A program made the translations under genes and the position numbers. Shown one piece after another: positions 16,987-26,613 of a stretch of DNA of 64,000 nucleotides. The stretch's first letter is position 1; each line of letters opens with the position of its first letter. Origin of the DNA: JAYYPW01 sp036128855 (GTDB lineage: Bacteria > Pseudomonadota > Gammaproteobacteria > Comchoanobacterales > Comchoanobacteraceae); assembly GCA_036128855.1 (NCBI GenBank), contig JAYYPW010000009.1, positions 1 to 64,000 on the forward strand, in the 5' to 3' direction. The notes under the pieces are model-generated. The model made no database searches and was not told the origin of the DNA. It saw only the letters and a program-made list of their open reading frames with translations.

Positions 16987-17964
16987 ATGGAGCAAACAAT
17001 AGAAGATATTCAACAACTCATCGCAAACGAATTACATGAACTTGAAGTAGTCATCAGCACTCAAGCTCATTCTAAGTCTGAATTAGCAAATTCTGTAATC
17101 AACCACCTCCTCAAAGCACACTCTAAACGCATCCGCCCCACTATTGTCATTCTCAGCGCACTTGCGAACGGACTCATTCAAGATAGCACTGACCATATCG
17201 AACTCGCTTGCATTATTGAGTATTTACACACCGCCTCCTTGTTACACGATGATGTGATAGATCATGCAAAAAAAAGAAGAAGCAGAGACACAGCACATAC
17301 AATTTGGGGTAATACAGCAAGTATATTATCAGGCGATTTTTTGCATGCAAAAGCTTTCCAAATGACAACCGACCTCAACTGCTATAGTATTCAACAAGTA
17401 TTAGCTGATGCTACTGAGAATGTGATTGAAGGAGAACTGGAACACCTTCATGTAAACCGCAATATAAAAATCACAAAAATGCAGTATCTAAATATCATCG
17501 GAGCAAAAACAGCGAAGTTATTTACACTTAGTAGCCAACTTGGCTGTATGTTAGCAACCGATGATAGCAACAGCATACAAGCCATGGCTGAGTATGGACA
17601 CCATTTAGGTATAATCTTCCAAATAGTCGATGACTGCCTTGATTATCAAGAAAGCAACAGCAAATTGGGCAAACATATTGGACAAGACATTCAAGAAGGT
17701 AAGCCTACACTCCCAATCATCATAGCCTACCAAAAATGCTGTGAGCAAGATCAAGAAAAACTTGCAATACTTTTTCGTGATAAATCAACAACATTAAATG
17801 ATGTAAAACCTTTCCTAGATAAAACACATGCACTTAAAACCTGCTACGATGAAATACATACTGCCGCCGACCTGGCCCGCCAAGCTTTATATAATATACC
17901 AAAAACCCAATATAGAAATGCCCTTGAAAATCTAATTGAATTTGCCTGTAAACGCACCCATTAA
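16987..17964 (+). CDS. ispB: Polyprenyl diphosphate synthase (octaprenyl type)
   Basis: 325-aa trans-prenyltransferase that makes the quinone side chain. Both Asp-rich Mg-binding motifs are present: DDVIDHAKKRR near residue 93 and DDCLDY near residue 217. LLHDDVID and GKHIGQDIQEGKPTLP match the IspB group. It should supply ubiquinone for the cytochrome bd oxidase encoded at 53.7-56.5 kb. Length is normal (E. coli 323 aa). Confidence 0.93.
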   Translation: MEQTIEDIQQLIANELHELEVVISTQAHSKSELANSVINHLLKAHSKRIRPTIVILSALANGLIQDSTDHIELACIIEYLHTASLLHDDVIDHAKKRRSRDTAHTIWGNTASILSGDFLHAKAFQMTTDLNCYSIQQVLADATENVIEGELEHLHVNRNIKITKMQYLNIIGAKTAKLFTLSSQLGCMLATDDSNSIQAMAEYGHHLGIIFQIVDDCLDYQESNSKLGKHIGQDIQEGKPTLPIIIAYQKCCEQDQEKLAILFRDKSTTLNDVKPFLDKTHALKTCYDEIHTAADLARQALYNIPKTQYRNALENLIEFACKRTH

Positions 17965-17978
17965 TCTAATGTAAAAAT

Positions 17979-18008
17979 TTTACAAACCCATGACTTTTGG
18001 TGTAAAAT
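17979..18008 (+). promoter_or_regulatory. Putative promoter of uvrA
   Basis: TTTACA (17979-17984), 18 bp, TAAAAT (18003-18008), 40 bp before the uvrA ATG. It overlaps a 13-bp palindrome (GTAAAAATTTTAC, 17971-17983). No LexA-type CTGT-N8-ACAG box was seen, so SOS control is not evident. Confidence 0.45.
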
Positions 18009-18047
18009 AATATTTTATCTTATCTGCCATCTAATAAACGCGCCCAT

Positions 18048-20930
18048 ATGAACAAAAAACTAGAAGACAGAAGACCAAAATACATAAGCATCAAACAAGC
18101 CAAAACTCACAATCTTAAAAATGTAGATGTTGATATACCTGCACAAAGCCTCACAGTAATTACAGGCATATCCGGATCGGGTAAATCCTCATTAGCGTTT
18201 GACACACTTTTTGCAGAAGGTCAAAGAAGATATGTAGAATCACTATCTACTTATGCTAGACAATTTGTTTCTCTTATGGAAAAACCAGATGTTGAGTCGA
18301 TAACTGGTCTATCGCCAGCTATAGCAATTGAACAAAAATCCGGCATGCATAATCCTAGATCAACCGTTGGGACTGTGACAGAGATATATGATTATATGAG
18401 ACTCATGTTTGCACGCATCGGCGTCGCGCACTGCCCAGAACACAATACAGCATTAAAAGCACAGAATGTTAGCCAAATCGTACAAAAAATATTCACCCTA
18501 CCTGCAGAAACAAAAATCATGGTACTCGCCCCCCTACTCAAAGGAAAAAAAGGTGAGCAACGTGCACTGTTAAATAGTTTACAACGTCAAGGTTATATAA
18601 GAGTAATATTGAATGAGGAATTAATTGAACTTGATACATTAGAACAACTACCAAGCAATCAAAAAAACAACTTATCTGTAGTTGTAGATAGACTTAAAAT
18701 AAAAGAAGATAATCGGCAGAGACTTGCAGAATCTTTAGAAACCGCACTTGAGCTTGCTGACGGAACAACAAGTATCCTACAAATCAACACCTCAACAGAT
18801 AATGAACCCTGGTTATTCTCTATAAAACTAGCTTGCAAAATATGCGGATATAGCTCACCAACACTCAGCCCAAGAAATTTTTCGTTCAATAGTCCAGAAG
18901 GCGCATGTCAAGATTGCGACGGCATTGGTCACCGGCAAATATTTGATGTCGAGAGAATTATACCAGACCCAGAGTTAAGTATTGCAAATGGTGCCATCAA
19001 AGGCTGGGACAAACCTCAATCTTATTACTACCAGCTTCTTGTTGGGCTTGCAGAGTTCTACCAATTCAGTTTGAATACTCCTTGGAATAAGCTAACCTCT
19101 AACATTCAAAAAATCATATTACATGGCAGTAATAGGAAAAAAATCCCTTACACCGCCATGGGAATACAAGCGCGATTTAGTATAAACGATCGAGTTTTTG
19201 AAGGCGTACTTAAAAACTTTGAAAGACGTTACCGAGAAACAGACTCAGATATCGTCCGTTCAGAAATCAGTCAATATCTAAGCACACTACCCTGTCCAAC
19301 TTGTGATGGCTCTAGACTAGGCACAGTTGCAAGAAACGTAAGGATTCATAGCTTTAACATAGCCGACCTTGTATCCATGTCGGTAAAAAAACTATATCAG
19401 ACGCTCGATAACATCAAACTAACCAAGCAGGATAGCAGCATCGCTGAACCTATATTAAAAGAGATTACCTCACGGTTACGATTTTTAATTAGTGTAGGAT
19501 TGGACTATTTAAGCTTAGGACGAAGAGCAGAGACTTTATCAGGCGGTGAAGCACAGAGGATTCGCCTTGCAAGCCAAATCGGATCCGGCCTCACAGGTGT
19601 TATGTATATTCTTGATGAACCTTCTATTGGACTACACCAAAGAGATAACCAAAGACTAATCAACACCCTATTCACCCTCAGAGATTTAGGAAACTCAGTA
19701 GTAGTTGTAGAACATGATGAAGACACTATGCTACAGGCAGACCACATTATAGATGTTGGACCTGGAGCAGGAAAGCATGGTGGAAAAATTATTGCCAGCT
19801 GCTCTCCACAAGAACTAGAGCACCATAAAACGTCGACAACAGGAAAATTTTTATTCGGAAAAAAACGCATACCAGTACCCAAAAAGCGTAAAAAAGCAGA
19901 GCAAAAAAAATATCTATGTATCAAAGGCGTAAGCACTAACAACCTACAAGACGTTAGTATAGACATTCCCATCGGACTTTTAACAGTAATCACAGGTGTA
20001 TCAGGATCTGGAAAATCCAGTCTAATTAATCACACGCTATACCCAGCAGTGCACAACCGCCTCGAACGTTATGACAAGATACGTTGCGAAGGCAGTTACA
20101 AAGATATAGAGGGCACTCAATTTATTGATAAAATTATACGAATTGACCAAAGTCCAATTGGTAGAACCCCTCGCTCAAATCCTGCTACCTATACAGGAAT
20201 GTTTAACTTAATTCGTGAGCTTTTCGCTCAAGTACCCGAAGCAAGGAGTAGAGGGTACACTCCAGGTAGGTTTAGCTTCAATGTCAAAGGGGGGAGATGC
20301 GAATCATGCCAGGGCGATGGCGTTATTAAAGTAGAAATGCACTTTCTTGCAGACGTTTACGTAATGTGTGATACCTGCCAAGGAAAACGATACAATCACG
20401 AAACTTTACAAGTCCTTTACAAAGGCTACAGCATTGACGAAGTTCTACATATGAGTGTAGCTGAAGCTGCACAATTCTTTAAAGCAATACCTGGTATCGC
20501 AAAAAAATTAGACACACTTCTTGCAGTTGGTCTTGGTTATATGCAACTTGGCCAGAGTGCAACCACACTATCAGGTGGGGAAGCGCAAAGATTGAAGTTA
20601 TCAAGAGAACTAGCAAAAAGAAATACAGGAAGAACATTATATATTCTTGATGAGCCTACAACAGGACTTCACTTCCAGGATGTGCAACAACTTTTAGAGG
20701 TCTTACTTGAATTAAGAAATCAAGGCAATACCGTCATAGTAATTGAACATAATTTAGACATAATCAAAACTGCAGATTGGGTTATTGATATAGGGCCAGA
20801 AGGAGGAGATCTTGGCGGAAAACTAGTCGCATCTGGCACACCAGAAAAAGTAAGCAAAGTTGGTGATTCTTATACAGGACAGTTTCTTCAAGACTCTCTT
20901 AGCAAAGCAAGTACAATTAATGAGTCCTAA
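18048..20930 (+). CDS. uvrA: Excinuclease ABC subunit A
   Basis: 960-aa damage-recognition ATPase of nucleotide excision repair. It has two ABC modules, each with Walker A (GISGSGKSSL near residue 40; GVSGSGKSSL near 650), signature LSGGEAQR and Walker B (ILDEPSIGLH; ILDEPTTGLH). Zinc-binding cysteines are in CKICGYS/CQDCDG and in CESCQGDG/CDTCQGK. Length is near the usual 940 aa. Intact. Confidence 0.97.
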   Translation: MNKKLEDRRPKYISIKQAKTHNLKNVDVDIPAQSLTVITGISGSGKSSLAFDTLFAEGQRRYVESLSTYARQFVSLMEKPDVESITGLSPAIAIEQKSGMHNPRSTVGTVTEIYDYMRLMFARIGVAHCPEHNTALKAQNVSQIVQKIFTLPAETKIMVLAPLLKGKKGEQRALLNSLQRQGYIRVILNEELIELDTLEQLPSNQKNNLSVVVDRLKIKEDNRQRLAESLETALELADGTTSILQINTSTDNEPWLFSIKLACKICGYSSPTLSPRNFSFNSPEGACQDCDGIGHRQIFDVERIIPDPELSIANGAIKGWDKPQSYYYQLLVGLAEFYQFSLNTPWNKLTSNIQKIILHGSNRKKIPYTAMGIQARFSINDRVFEGVLKNFERRYRETDSDIVRSEISQYLSTLPCPTCDGSRLGTVARNVRIHSFNIADLVSMSVKKLYQTLDNIKLTKQDSSIAEPILKEITSRLRFLISVGLDYLSLGRRAETLSGGEAQRIRLASQIGSGLTGVMYILDEPSIGLHQRDNQRLINTLFTLRDLGNSVVVVEHDEDTMLQADHIIDVGPGAGKHGGKIIASCSPQELEHHKTSTTGKFLFGKKRIPVPKKRKKAEQKKYLCIKGVSTNNLQDVSIDIPIGLLTVITGVSGSGKSSLINHTLYPAVHNRLERYDKIRCEGSYKDIEGTQFIDKIIRIDQSPIGRTPRSNPATYTGMFNLIRELFAQVPEARSRGYTPGRFSFNVKGGRCESCQGDGVIKVEMHFLADVYVMCDTCQGKRYNHETLQVLYKGYSIDEVLHMSVAEAAQFFKAIPGIAKKLDTLLAVGLGYMQLGQSATTLSGGEAQRLKLSRELAKRNTGRTLYILDEPTTGLHFQDVQQLLEVLLELRNQGNTVIVIEHNLDIIKTADWVIDIGPEGGDLGGKLVASGTPEKVSKVGDSYTGQFLQDSLSKASTINES

Positions 20931-21179
20931 ATGGCAATTTATATCTAAGCATAACTATGTAGAATAGGAAATATATATACCTAATTAGGCCAGAGACCTA
21001 TTCAAAAAAAAGTAAACAGCCTTTAATGTTTGAATACTCAATAGAAGAAACATACTGGTCTTAAACTATTTATAAAATATGATTAGGGTAGTCTTTACAA
21101 AATTATTTCAAATACACAAAAAAAAAATATAAACATAGAGAAATAAGTATTTAATTGTGAGATATTAATAAAAAATTGG

Positions 21180-22595
21180 TTATATAGTGGGCTTTACACC
21201 TAGATCTTCTTCTAAATAAAGTCTTCTAGGAGCGATATCACCAGCACCCGCTGCTTTAATTGTATCTTCATCAAAACCTTGACGAATGCTCGTGCTAGTC
21301 TCTGGAGAAGATTCAGGGTTATGATTAGTTGTATTCTTAGTAGATGAACGGGTAGGAGATTTTCCCAAACTCCGTAGATTGTGCCAAAGGGCGACGGGAC
21401 CATTGTGCCAAAGGGCGACGATAGGATTTGAATTATTTTTAGACCTATCACGATCTGGATGTACAGAGCCTACAACTGTCCAACTGTCTTCTTGTACTGG
21501 TGTACTTACCCCAGACACACCTCCTTCATGCGATTGCGTGTCTACTGAGGATAATAAATTTTGCTCGGAATGGTGAGTTTTTGCAGGGCTAGTGTATAAG
21601 CGATCCGACACTGATTCAGGTTGTTGCATGGAGCTCCTATGAGGTGAAGCAATTGACTCAGGGCATGTACTGACGGAGGCAAAGGTATTTGGTGGTGTAA
21701 TCGCAAATTTCTCAGAACTAGCAATACTGACATTACTATTTGGTGGTGTAATAGAAGATTTTTCAGATCTATCTACACTTACGTTATTACTTGGTGTAGC
21801 AACACTTTTGCCTAGAGATATTGTATCGACGGCCTGAACTCGATCGTTGATTGCATTGCCTTCCAACTTAATATGCTCTTGCTTAAACGGATTAGTTAAA
21901 TCTTCCGAAGGAGCAGCATCAGGTTCAATAAGAGTTATATGTTTATTCTCGAAAAGATGTTCGAATTTTTTGTAAATTCTATTTCTCTTTTCTGATAAGT
22001 AAGAATCTAGGAACATCAAGCTGTTATTAGTTATGATATAAATCATCCCGAAAAGTTTAGCGTATTGTAGATAATAAGATGTATTAAATGTATTGTTTAC
22101 GCCAGCTATTGCTGAGTAAACTGCAGGAAATCCAGAAAAAGACATGAAAAAACAGGCGGCCACAACAAATGGAGTAATCAGAATAAAGTGAAACAGTCTT
22201 AGATTACGCCTGTGTTGATTTACAGTCCCAAGATCGGTCTTTAATCTAGAGTACTTAAGCTGCTCAGAATAAGTTAGATGTCTCCTAGCACTGGATGTAG
22301 ATATATGACCATTGAGTTCTAATTTGCCAAGGCCCTGATGATCGAAAATCTGTTTAGTTAAAAACATCAGCGCTAGGATGACAGGCAAAAATTGGATAGT
22401 AGTGAAAAACACAGACATTGCAAGCTTACCGTAAGCTACTACTGTAGGGTTAAGAATGCTATGAGTATCGATCGATGTGTAATAGCTAGATTGCATGAAA
22501 CTGTACGTGATTATCATGATTAAAAACAAGCTCATTAGGTGAGCACTATAGTTATCGTTTGTTTTCTTTTGAGAGTAGAAGTTGAGTTTTCTCAT
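21180..22595 (-). CDS. Four-TM membrane protein with long low-complexity tail
   Basis: Not recognised. Four hydrophobic segments (roughly residues 20-40, 55-80, 135-160, 180-200 from the ATG) are followed by about 250 residues of Ser/Pro/Thr/Asn-rich tail. The tail contains a 17-residue repeat (two and a bit copies with S.EK..ITPPN), an 8-residue duplication VALWHNGP/VALWHN, and the final motif GDIAPRRLYLEEDLG. The last matches the C-terminal motif of the 810-aa protein at 2896-5328. I use ATG 22595; a GTG at 22631 is also in frame and neither has a clear Shine-Dalgarno. The neighbour at 22716 has the same layout. Likely an envelope protein with a cytoplasmic or host-exposed tail (inference). 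Confidence 0.75.
   Translation of the reverse strand: MRKLNFYSQKKTNDNYSAHLMSLFLIMIITYSFMQSSYYTSIDTHSILNPTVVAYGKLAMSVFFTTIQFLPVILALMFLTKQIFDHQGLGKLELNGHISTSSARRHLTYSEQLKYSRLKTDLGTVNQHRRNLRLFHFILITPFVVAACFFMSFSGFPAVYSAIAGVNNTFNTSYYLQYAKLFGMIYIITNNSLMFLDSYLSEKRNRIYKKFEHLFENKHITLIEPDAAPSEDLTNPFKQEHIKLEGNAINDRVQAVDTISLGKSVATPSNNVSVDRSEKSSITPPNSNVSIASSEKFAITPPNTFASVSTCPESIASPHRSSMQQPESVSDRLYTSPAKTHHSEQNLLSSVDTQSHEGGVSGVSTPVQEDSWTVVGSVHPDRDRSKNNSNPIVALWHNGPVALWHNLRSLGKSPTRSSTKNTTNHNPESSPETSTSIRQGFDEDTIKAAGAGDIAPRRLYLEEDLGVKPTI
21204..21236 (-). other. Coding sequence for shared C-terminal IAPRRLYLEED motif
   Basis: Encodes residues IAPRRLYLEED eight codons before the stop of the four-TM protein. 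The 810-aa protein has ITPRRLFREID at 2992-3024 on the same strand. Seven of eleven residues are identical and two more are similar. Confidence 0.6.
21378..21420. repeat. 24-bp tandem duplication inside coding sequence
   Basis: A 19-bp identical sequence occurs at 21378-21396 and 21402-21420, a period of 24 bp, so the frame is kept. It encodes VALWHNGP then VALWHN in the tail of the four-TM protein. Perfect identity suggests a recent slippage duplication. Confidence 0.8.
21688..21800. repeat. 51-bp coding repeat, two copies and a partial third
   Basis: TTTGGTGGTGTAAT starts at 21688 and again at 21739 (period 51 bp). A partial third copy, CTTGGTGTAGC, begins at 21790. The translated repeat is 17 residues around SEK..ITPPN in the disordered tail. 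Confidence 0.7.
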
Positions 22596-22715
22596 GATTG
22601 ATAATAAGTTGTAGATATTTGATATTACCACTTACTAATGGAGAAAACAATCACTAGGCTTAGAAGAAGAAATGAAACAAGGACTAGGGCATGCTAAGAA
22701 CCACTGAGCACAAAA

Positions 22716-23978
22716 TCAAATGGTTCCTCCTAAAGATCCTAGAGATTGTCTGCGCGTCCTCACATTATTATCACCTTTTCTGTAAAGGTCTTCTGATGAC
22801 GAGGTGCTTGGTGTTAAATTAAAACTACGGGGAGATAATACAACTCCTGAGTTGTATGGATGGGGAGATTCTCTACCGGCTCCTCCGGACATAAAACCGA
22901 AATGCTTAAGAGGAGAGTTACTCCTTGAGAGGGAATAGTTATTTTGTACGGGTGCCGGAGAGCACCTGGCCGTCGCTAGACCACTTCTAGGAGAATCAGA
23001 TCTTGATAACGAATGTACGTTAAAAGATGAATCCGTCGCATCGGAGCTAGAATTATTTCGGGGTGGGGATTTTGGGGTATTATTGTGTGCCAAAGAGTAT
23101 AACGAGGTATCACTGTTTGAGCGATCTCGCTTTGGATCGAAAAAAGAGGCAAAATCTGAGTTATGCGAGGGAAACCTGAGATTATTAGACTCCTTACTTG
23201 GTGTATGAAATCTTGGCGTACTAAGGCGAGATGAGCCAAGAGATAAATTACCAGAATTGGTATATAAGTCCGTTTGTGTTGAAATATCTTTCGAGGTTGT
23301 GTTTGGGTGTTTGAATCTAGAATCAGCTTTTTTAACGGGCTTGTTGATAGTATTGAAAGTTATAAAATTTGCGATTTTATCAATAACAAATCGTCGCGTC
23401 CTTATGTAAGCAGAACGCAAAAGAACCTGAACCATTAGGCTTGAAGCTGTTAAGACTACTCCGAACCCGAGAAGAGAACCCAGCGGAGAAAAGGCGTTGA
23501 TATTGTTTTTGATAACGATCAAGCAGAATGTAGATACGATACTTAATGCATGAGCGATGGAAGAAATCACAAATAAGGCAATCAGCATCGTAAAATAAAT
23601 CACTTCGAGCTTTTTACGCACATACATACCTTTTTCATGTTTGCTGTCAGGATGCATTTGTAAATAAGTACGCCAAGAAGTAAATGATGGTTTTAGTTTA
23701 GTAGTCAATTTATCTTGAACATCGAAGAAAACTTGACAAAGCGCATATATAAGATAAGAACTAGCAGCTATAACAGCTATAACCTGAACACCTAGCCATA
23801 CTACACCAAAATTTAGCTTTGCATAATCAGCAAATGGCTCTAAAAACACTCTCGATCTAAGCAAGAATACATAAATAGAGAATAGTGCAGACAAATTTAT
23901 AGCGAGTACAGTGAAGAATATAACTGAAATAACAATTAAGCCACGAAGATCGGAGAGACTATCTGGAATAGAGTTCAC
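22716..23978 (-). CDS. Four-TM membrane protein with Ser/Arg/Pro-rich tail
   Basis: Not recognised. Four hydrophobic segments (about residues 14-39, 58-86, 126-156, 165-190) precede a tail of about 220 residues. The tail has SLSRSDSPRS and SLSRSNSPLK (an imperfect repeat), NTPKSPPRN, and ends in RTRRQSLGSLGGTI. RRQS fits a basophilic-kinase consensus, which may be coincidental in a Ser/Arg-rich tail. The start is a GTG at 23978 with no clear ribosome-binding site; no internal ATG would preserve TM1. Same layout as the adjacent 21180 gene, so the two may be diverged duplicates, although sequence identity is not obvious. Confidence 0.72.
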   Translation of the reverse strand: MNSIPDSLSDLRGLIVISVIFFTVLAINLSALFSIYVFLLRSRVFLEPFADYAKLNFGVVWLGVQVIAVIAASSYLIYALCQVFFDVQDKLTTKLKPSFTSWRTYLQMHPDSKHEKGMYVRKKLEVIYFTMLIALFVISSIAHALSIVSTFCLIVIKNNINAFSPLGSLLGFGVVLTASSLMVQVLLRSAYIRTRRFVIDKIANFITFNTINKPVKKADSRFKHPNTTSKDISTQTDLYTNSGNLSLGSSRLSTPRFHTPSKESNNLRFPSHNSDFASFFDPKRDRSNSDTSLYSLAHNNTPKSPPRNNSSSDATDSSFNVHSLSRSDSPRSGLATARCSPAPVQNNYSLSRSNSPLKHFGFMSGGAGRESPHPYNSGVVLSPRSFNLTPSTSSSEDLYRKGDNNVRTRRQSLGSLGGTI

Positions 23979-24125
23979 AGTAACAGATGTACGAGGAGTG
24001 ATAATTATACCTTTTGATCAGTGGTCTAATTATTGAATATGCCATATTACTTAGCACAAATAAACTCATTTTCAGAAAAAGTTAATATTTGGACTCAACA
24101 AGTGCAGTCCATATAACTTAGCGAT

Positions 24126-24142
24126 ATGTGAGATACTCACAT
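24126..24142. promoter_or_regulatory. 17-bp perfect palindrome, possible operator
   Basis: ATGTGAG-ATA-CTCACAT is perfectly symmetrical. The core TGTGA-N5-TCACA resembles a CRP half-site pair but has 5 rather than 6 spacer bases. It lies in the divergent region, 205 bp upstream of the permease ATG and 147 bp upstream of the four-TM gene. Confidence 0.5.
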
Positions 24143-24276
24143 CAAATAACTCCGCCACAGTGAAAGCTATCCATACTTGACCATGATTTAGGATAAAATA
24201 ATGATCTTATCAGGTTGATGGCTGTTTCTTATATGTAAATAATCAATATCTTTAAAGATCGAAAAAGAGTATCTCG

Positions 24277-24305
24277 TTGCAGAAGGCAAACCGGCATGCT
24301 ATTAT
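24277..24305 (+). promoter_or_regulatory. Promoter of permease-hemE
   Basis: TTGCAG (24277-24282), 17 bp, TATTAT (24300-24305), 24 bp before the permease ATG. Confidence 0.7.
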
Positions 24306-24329
24306 AGGCGCTTTAAAACTGGATATATC

Positions 24330-25547
24330 ATGAACAAAGAACTAAGCGGAGGCGCAATTGTAGCAGGAACAGCTATAGGCGCAAGCATGCTTGCATTACC
24401 TTTTATGACTGGTGCCGCAGGATTTTGGTATTCATCATTAGGGTTAGTTTTTTGCTATATGTATTCACTCACCACCCTACTCCTCTTACTTGAGGTGACT
24501 CTGTATTGCTCAAATGAAGACGCCAATATTATTAGTATGGCGAGCATGCATCTTGGAAAGGTCGGTGAATACATTACTTGGGGAATATTCCTGATCCTCT
24601 TGTACATCATATCTACGTCGTATATTTCTGGCGGAGGGTCTCTTCTCGGCAGCATAACTACAGCGTATGGAATAACTATAACCAAACCTGTAAGTATGAC
24701 TGTTTTCACAATACTATTCGGATTAGTAGCATTTCGAGGCGTATACTTACTTGATATTGTAAATAGAGTGCTCACAACTATATTATTACTTAGCTTTGTT
24801 ATGTTAGTCGTCTCTATTGCTCCATACACCAACCTAAATCAGCTTAGTGGCGGCGAGTTGAAGTATCTGCCCGCAGGATTATCTGTTACGGTCGCAGCAT
24901 TTGCTTGCCATTTTGTCGTCCCAAGCTTACGAAAAAACTTTTCTAGCGATGTACAAAGCCTTAAAAGAATGATATGGGTCGGCGCAAGCTTGCCATTAGC
25001 TATCTACCTAGTCTATCAATTCCTAATAATGTCATTGTTACCTCACGATGGTCCTGGTAGCTTAATCGCCATGGCATCTACTGGAGATCCATTACAAAAC
25101 TTACAAGAAACATTAACTAGTAGCGGTGCAACATTGGTACCTAATCTGATTATAGTGTTTGCAAATTGTGCTATCTTAACCTCTTTTCTTGGAGTAGTTC
25201 TCGCTATCTCAGATTTTCTCGAAGACGGTTTAAAACTACAAAAACACCCACACAAACAAACAATATGTGCGCTTCTCTCTCTCGGGCCTCCGTTTCTAAT
25301 GGCTTTATTGATTGGACCTGGAGGATTCACAAAAGCTCTAGACTACTCTGGCTTTCTTGTTAACTTCCTTTTCGGTATCTTACCTATAATGATGGCATGG
25401 AACGCCCGTTATCGTGAAAAACTTTCATCAACCTATCAGCTACCAGGCGGCAAAACCACCTTGGTCTTATTACTAATCTTATGTTTATGGTTCATGTATA
25501 ATGTCTTCGCAAACACCATGCAATGGCTCCCAACACCAGGGAACTAA
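24330..25547 (+). CDS. Aromatic amino acid permease (HAAAP family, TyrP/Mtr type)
   Basis: 405-aa inner-membrane transporter with about 11 hydrophobic segments. The opening GGAIVAGTAIGASMLALP is the HAAAP signature; members import tyrosine or tryptophan with protons. Substrate cannot be fixed from sequence. The end overlaps the annotated hemE reading frame, which suggests co-transcription. An import system for aromatic amino acids fits a host-dependent bacterium. Confidence 0.9.
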   Translation: MNKELSGGAIVAGTAIGASMLALPFMTGAAGFWYSSLGLVFCYMYSLTTLLLLLEVTLYCSNEDANIISMASMHLGKVGEYITWGIFLILLYIISTSYISGGGSLLGSITTAYGITITKPVSMTVFTILFGLVAFRGVYLLDIVNRVLTTILLLSFVMLVVSIAPYTNLNQLSGGELKYLPAGLSVTVAAFACHFVVPSLRKNFSSDVQSLKRMIWVGASLPLAIYLVYQFLIMSLLPHDGPGSLIAMASTGDPLQNLQETLTSSGATLVPNLIIVFANCAILTSFLGVVLAISDFLEDGLKLQKHPHKQTICALLSLGPPFLMALLIGPGGFTKALDYSGFLVNFLFGILPIMMAWNARYREKLSSTYQLPGGKTTLVLLLILCLWFMYNVFANTMQWLPTPGN

Positions 25548-26604
25548 CACCAACACATTGTTAAATAATCGGCTAATTAAAGCTCTTAATCAGGAAAAAA
25601 CAGATAGAGCACCAATCTGGTTGATGCGCCAGGCAGGTAGATATTTACCAGAGTATCGCCAGGTTCGTGCGCACCACGCTGATTTCCTCGCAATGTGCCG
25701 TTGCCCAGAAACGACTACCGAACTCGCATTACAACCACTCAGAAGATTTAAGCTTGATGCTGCTATTGTATTTTCAGATATTCTCACGATACCTGACGCG
25801 CTTGATATGGGGCTATATTTTGAGCCGGGAGTTGGCCCCATTATATCCAATCCTATAAAAAACCCAAAAGACATTGAACACCTACCCTTTCATGAAGCGT
25901 TGTACAAGCTTGATTATGTCTACTCAGCTGTATCAGACTTAAAAGGAGCGTTAGGAAATAGAATGCCGCTTATAGGGTTTTCTGGCAGCCCGTGGTCACT
26001 TGCTTGCTACATGATAAATGGCCAGAACATTAATAACTTCCAGTTTGCAAAACAATTTGCCTACGAGCACCCTGTTGCCACAACAGAGCTTTTAGTAAAA
26101 CTTAGCAAATTAATAAGCGCATATTTAATACAACAAGCAAAATATGGAGCCGATATTCTTTTTCTCATAGATACGTGGGGTGGAATTTTACCTTTTAGTC
26201 ATTATGAACGCTACGCACTGGATCCTTTAGATCTGATACAAACAGAACTACAAAAAAACAACGTGCAACAACCCCTGCTTTTTTATAGTAAAGGCTTTAG
26301 CACACTACACAACGAAAAATTCATATCCAAATCAAATATACGAGGCTTAGCTATCGATTGGACAGCTAGTCTAAAAAACGCGTATAGAGACTTGAGCTCT
26401 CATCTCACAATACAGGGCAATTTAGATCCAAGCGTTCTTCACGCTGGACCACTAGCAACACAGCAACACACCAAGCAAATGCTAGAGAGTGTACAGCCTA
26501 AAAGAAATTATATAGCGAGCCTTGGGCATGGAATATTACCAGGCACGCCTCTAGAATCCATACACACATTTATTGACACCGTACATAATCACAAGAGCAC
26601 CTGA
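25501..26604 (+). CDS. hemE: Uroporphyrinogen decarboxylase
   Basis: Haem-pathway enzyme converting uroporphyrinogen III to coproporphyrinogen III. The signature WLMRQAGRYLPEYR and GFSGSPWSLACYM are present, and the length fits (about 350 aa). Start is uncertain. The ATG at 25501 gives a 47-nt overlap with the permease and about 20 extra residues. A TTG at 25558, 10 nt past the permease stop, gives LNNRLIKAL right at the family N-terminus and may be the real start. Works in the same pathway as hemB at 50.2 kb. Confidence 0.95.
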   Translation: MSSQTPCNGSQHQGTNTNTLLNNRLIKALNQEKTDRAPIWLMRQAGRYLPEYRQVRAHHADFLAMCRCPETTTELALQPLRRFKLDAAIVFSDILTIPDALDMGLYFEPGVGPIISNPIKNPKDIEHLPFHEALYKLDYVYSAVSDLKGALGNRMPLIGFSGSPWSLACYMINGQNINNFQFAKQFAYEHPVATTELLVKLSKLISAYLIQQAKYGADILFLIDTWGGILPFSHYERYALDPLDLIQTELQKNNVQQPLLFYSKGFSTLHNEKFISKSNIRGLAIDWTASLKNAYRDLSSHLTIQGNLDPSVLHAGPLATQQHTKQMLESVQPKRNYIASLGHGILPGTPLESIHTFIDTVHNHKST

Positions 26605-26613
26605 TATTTACCA

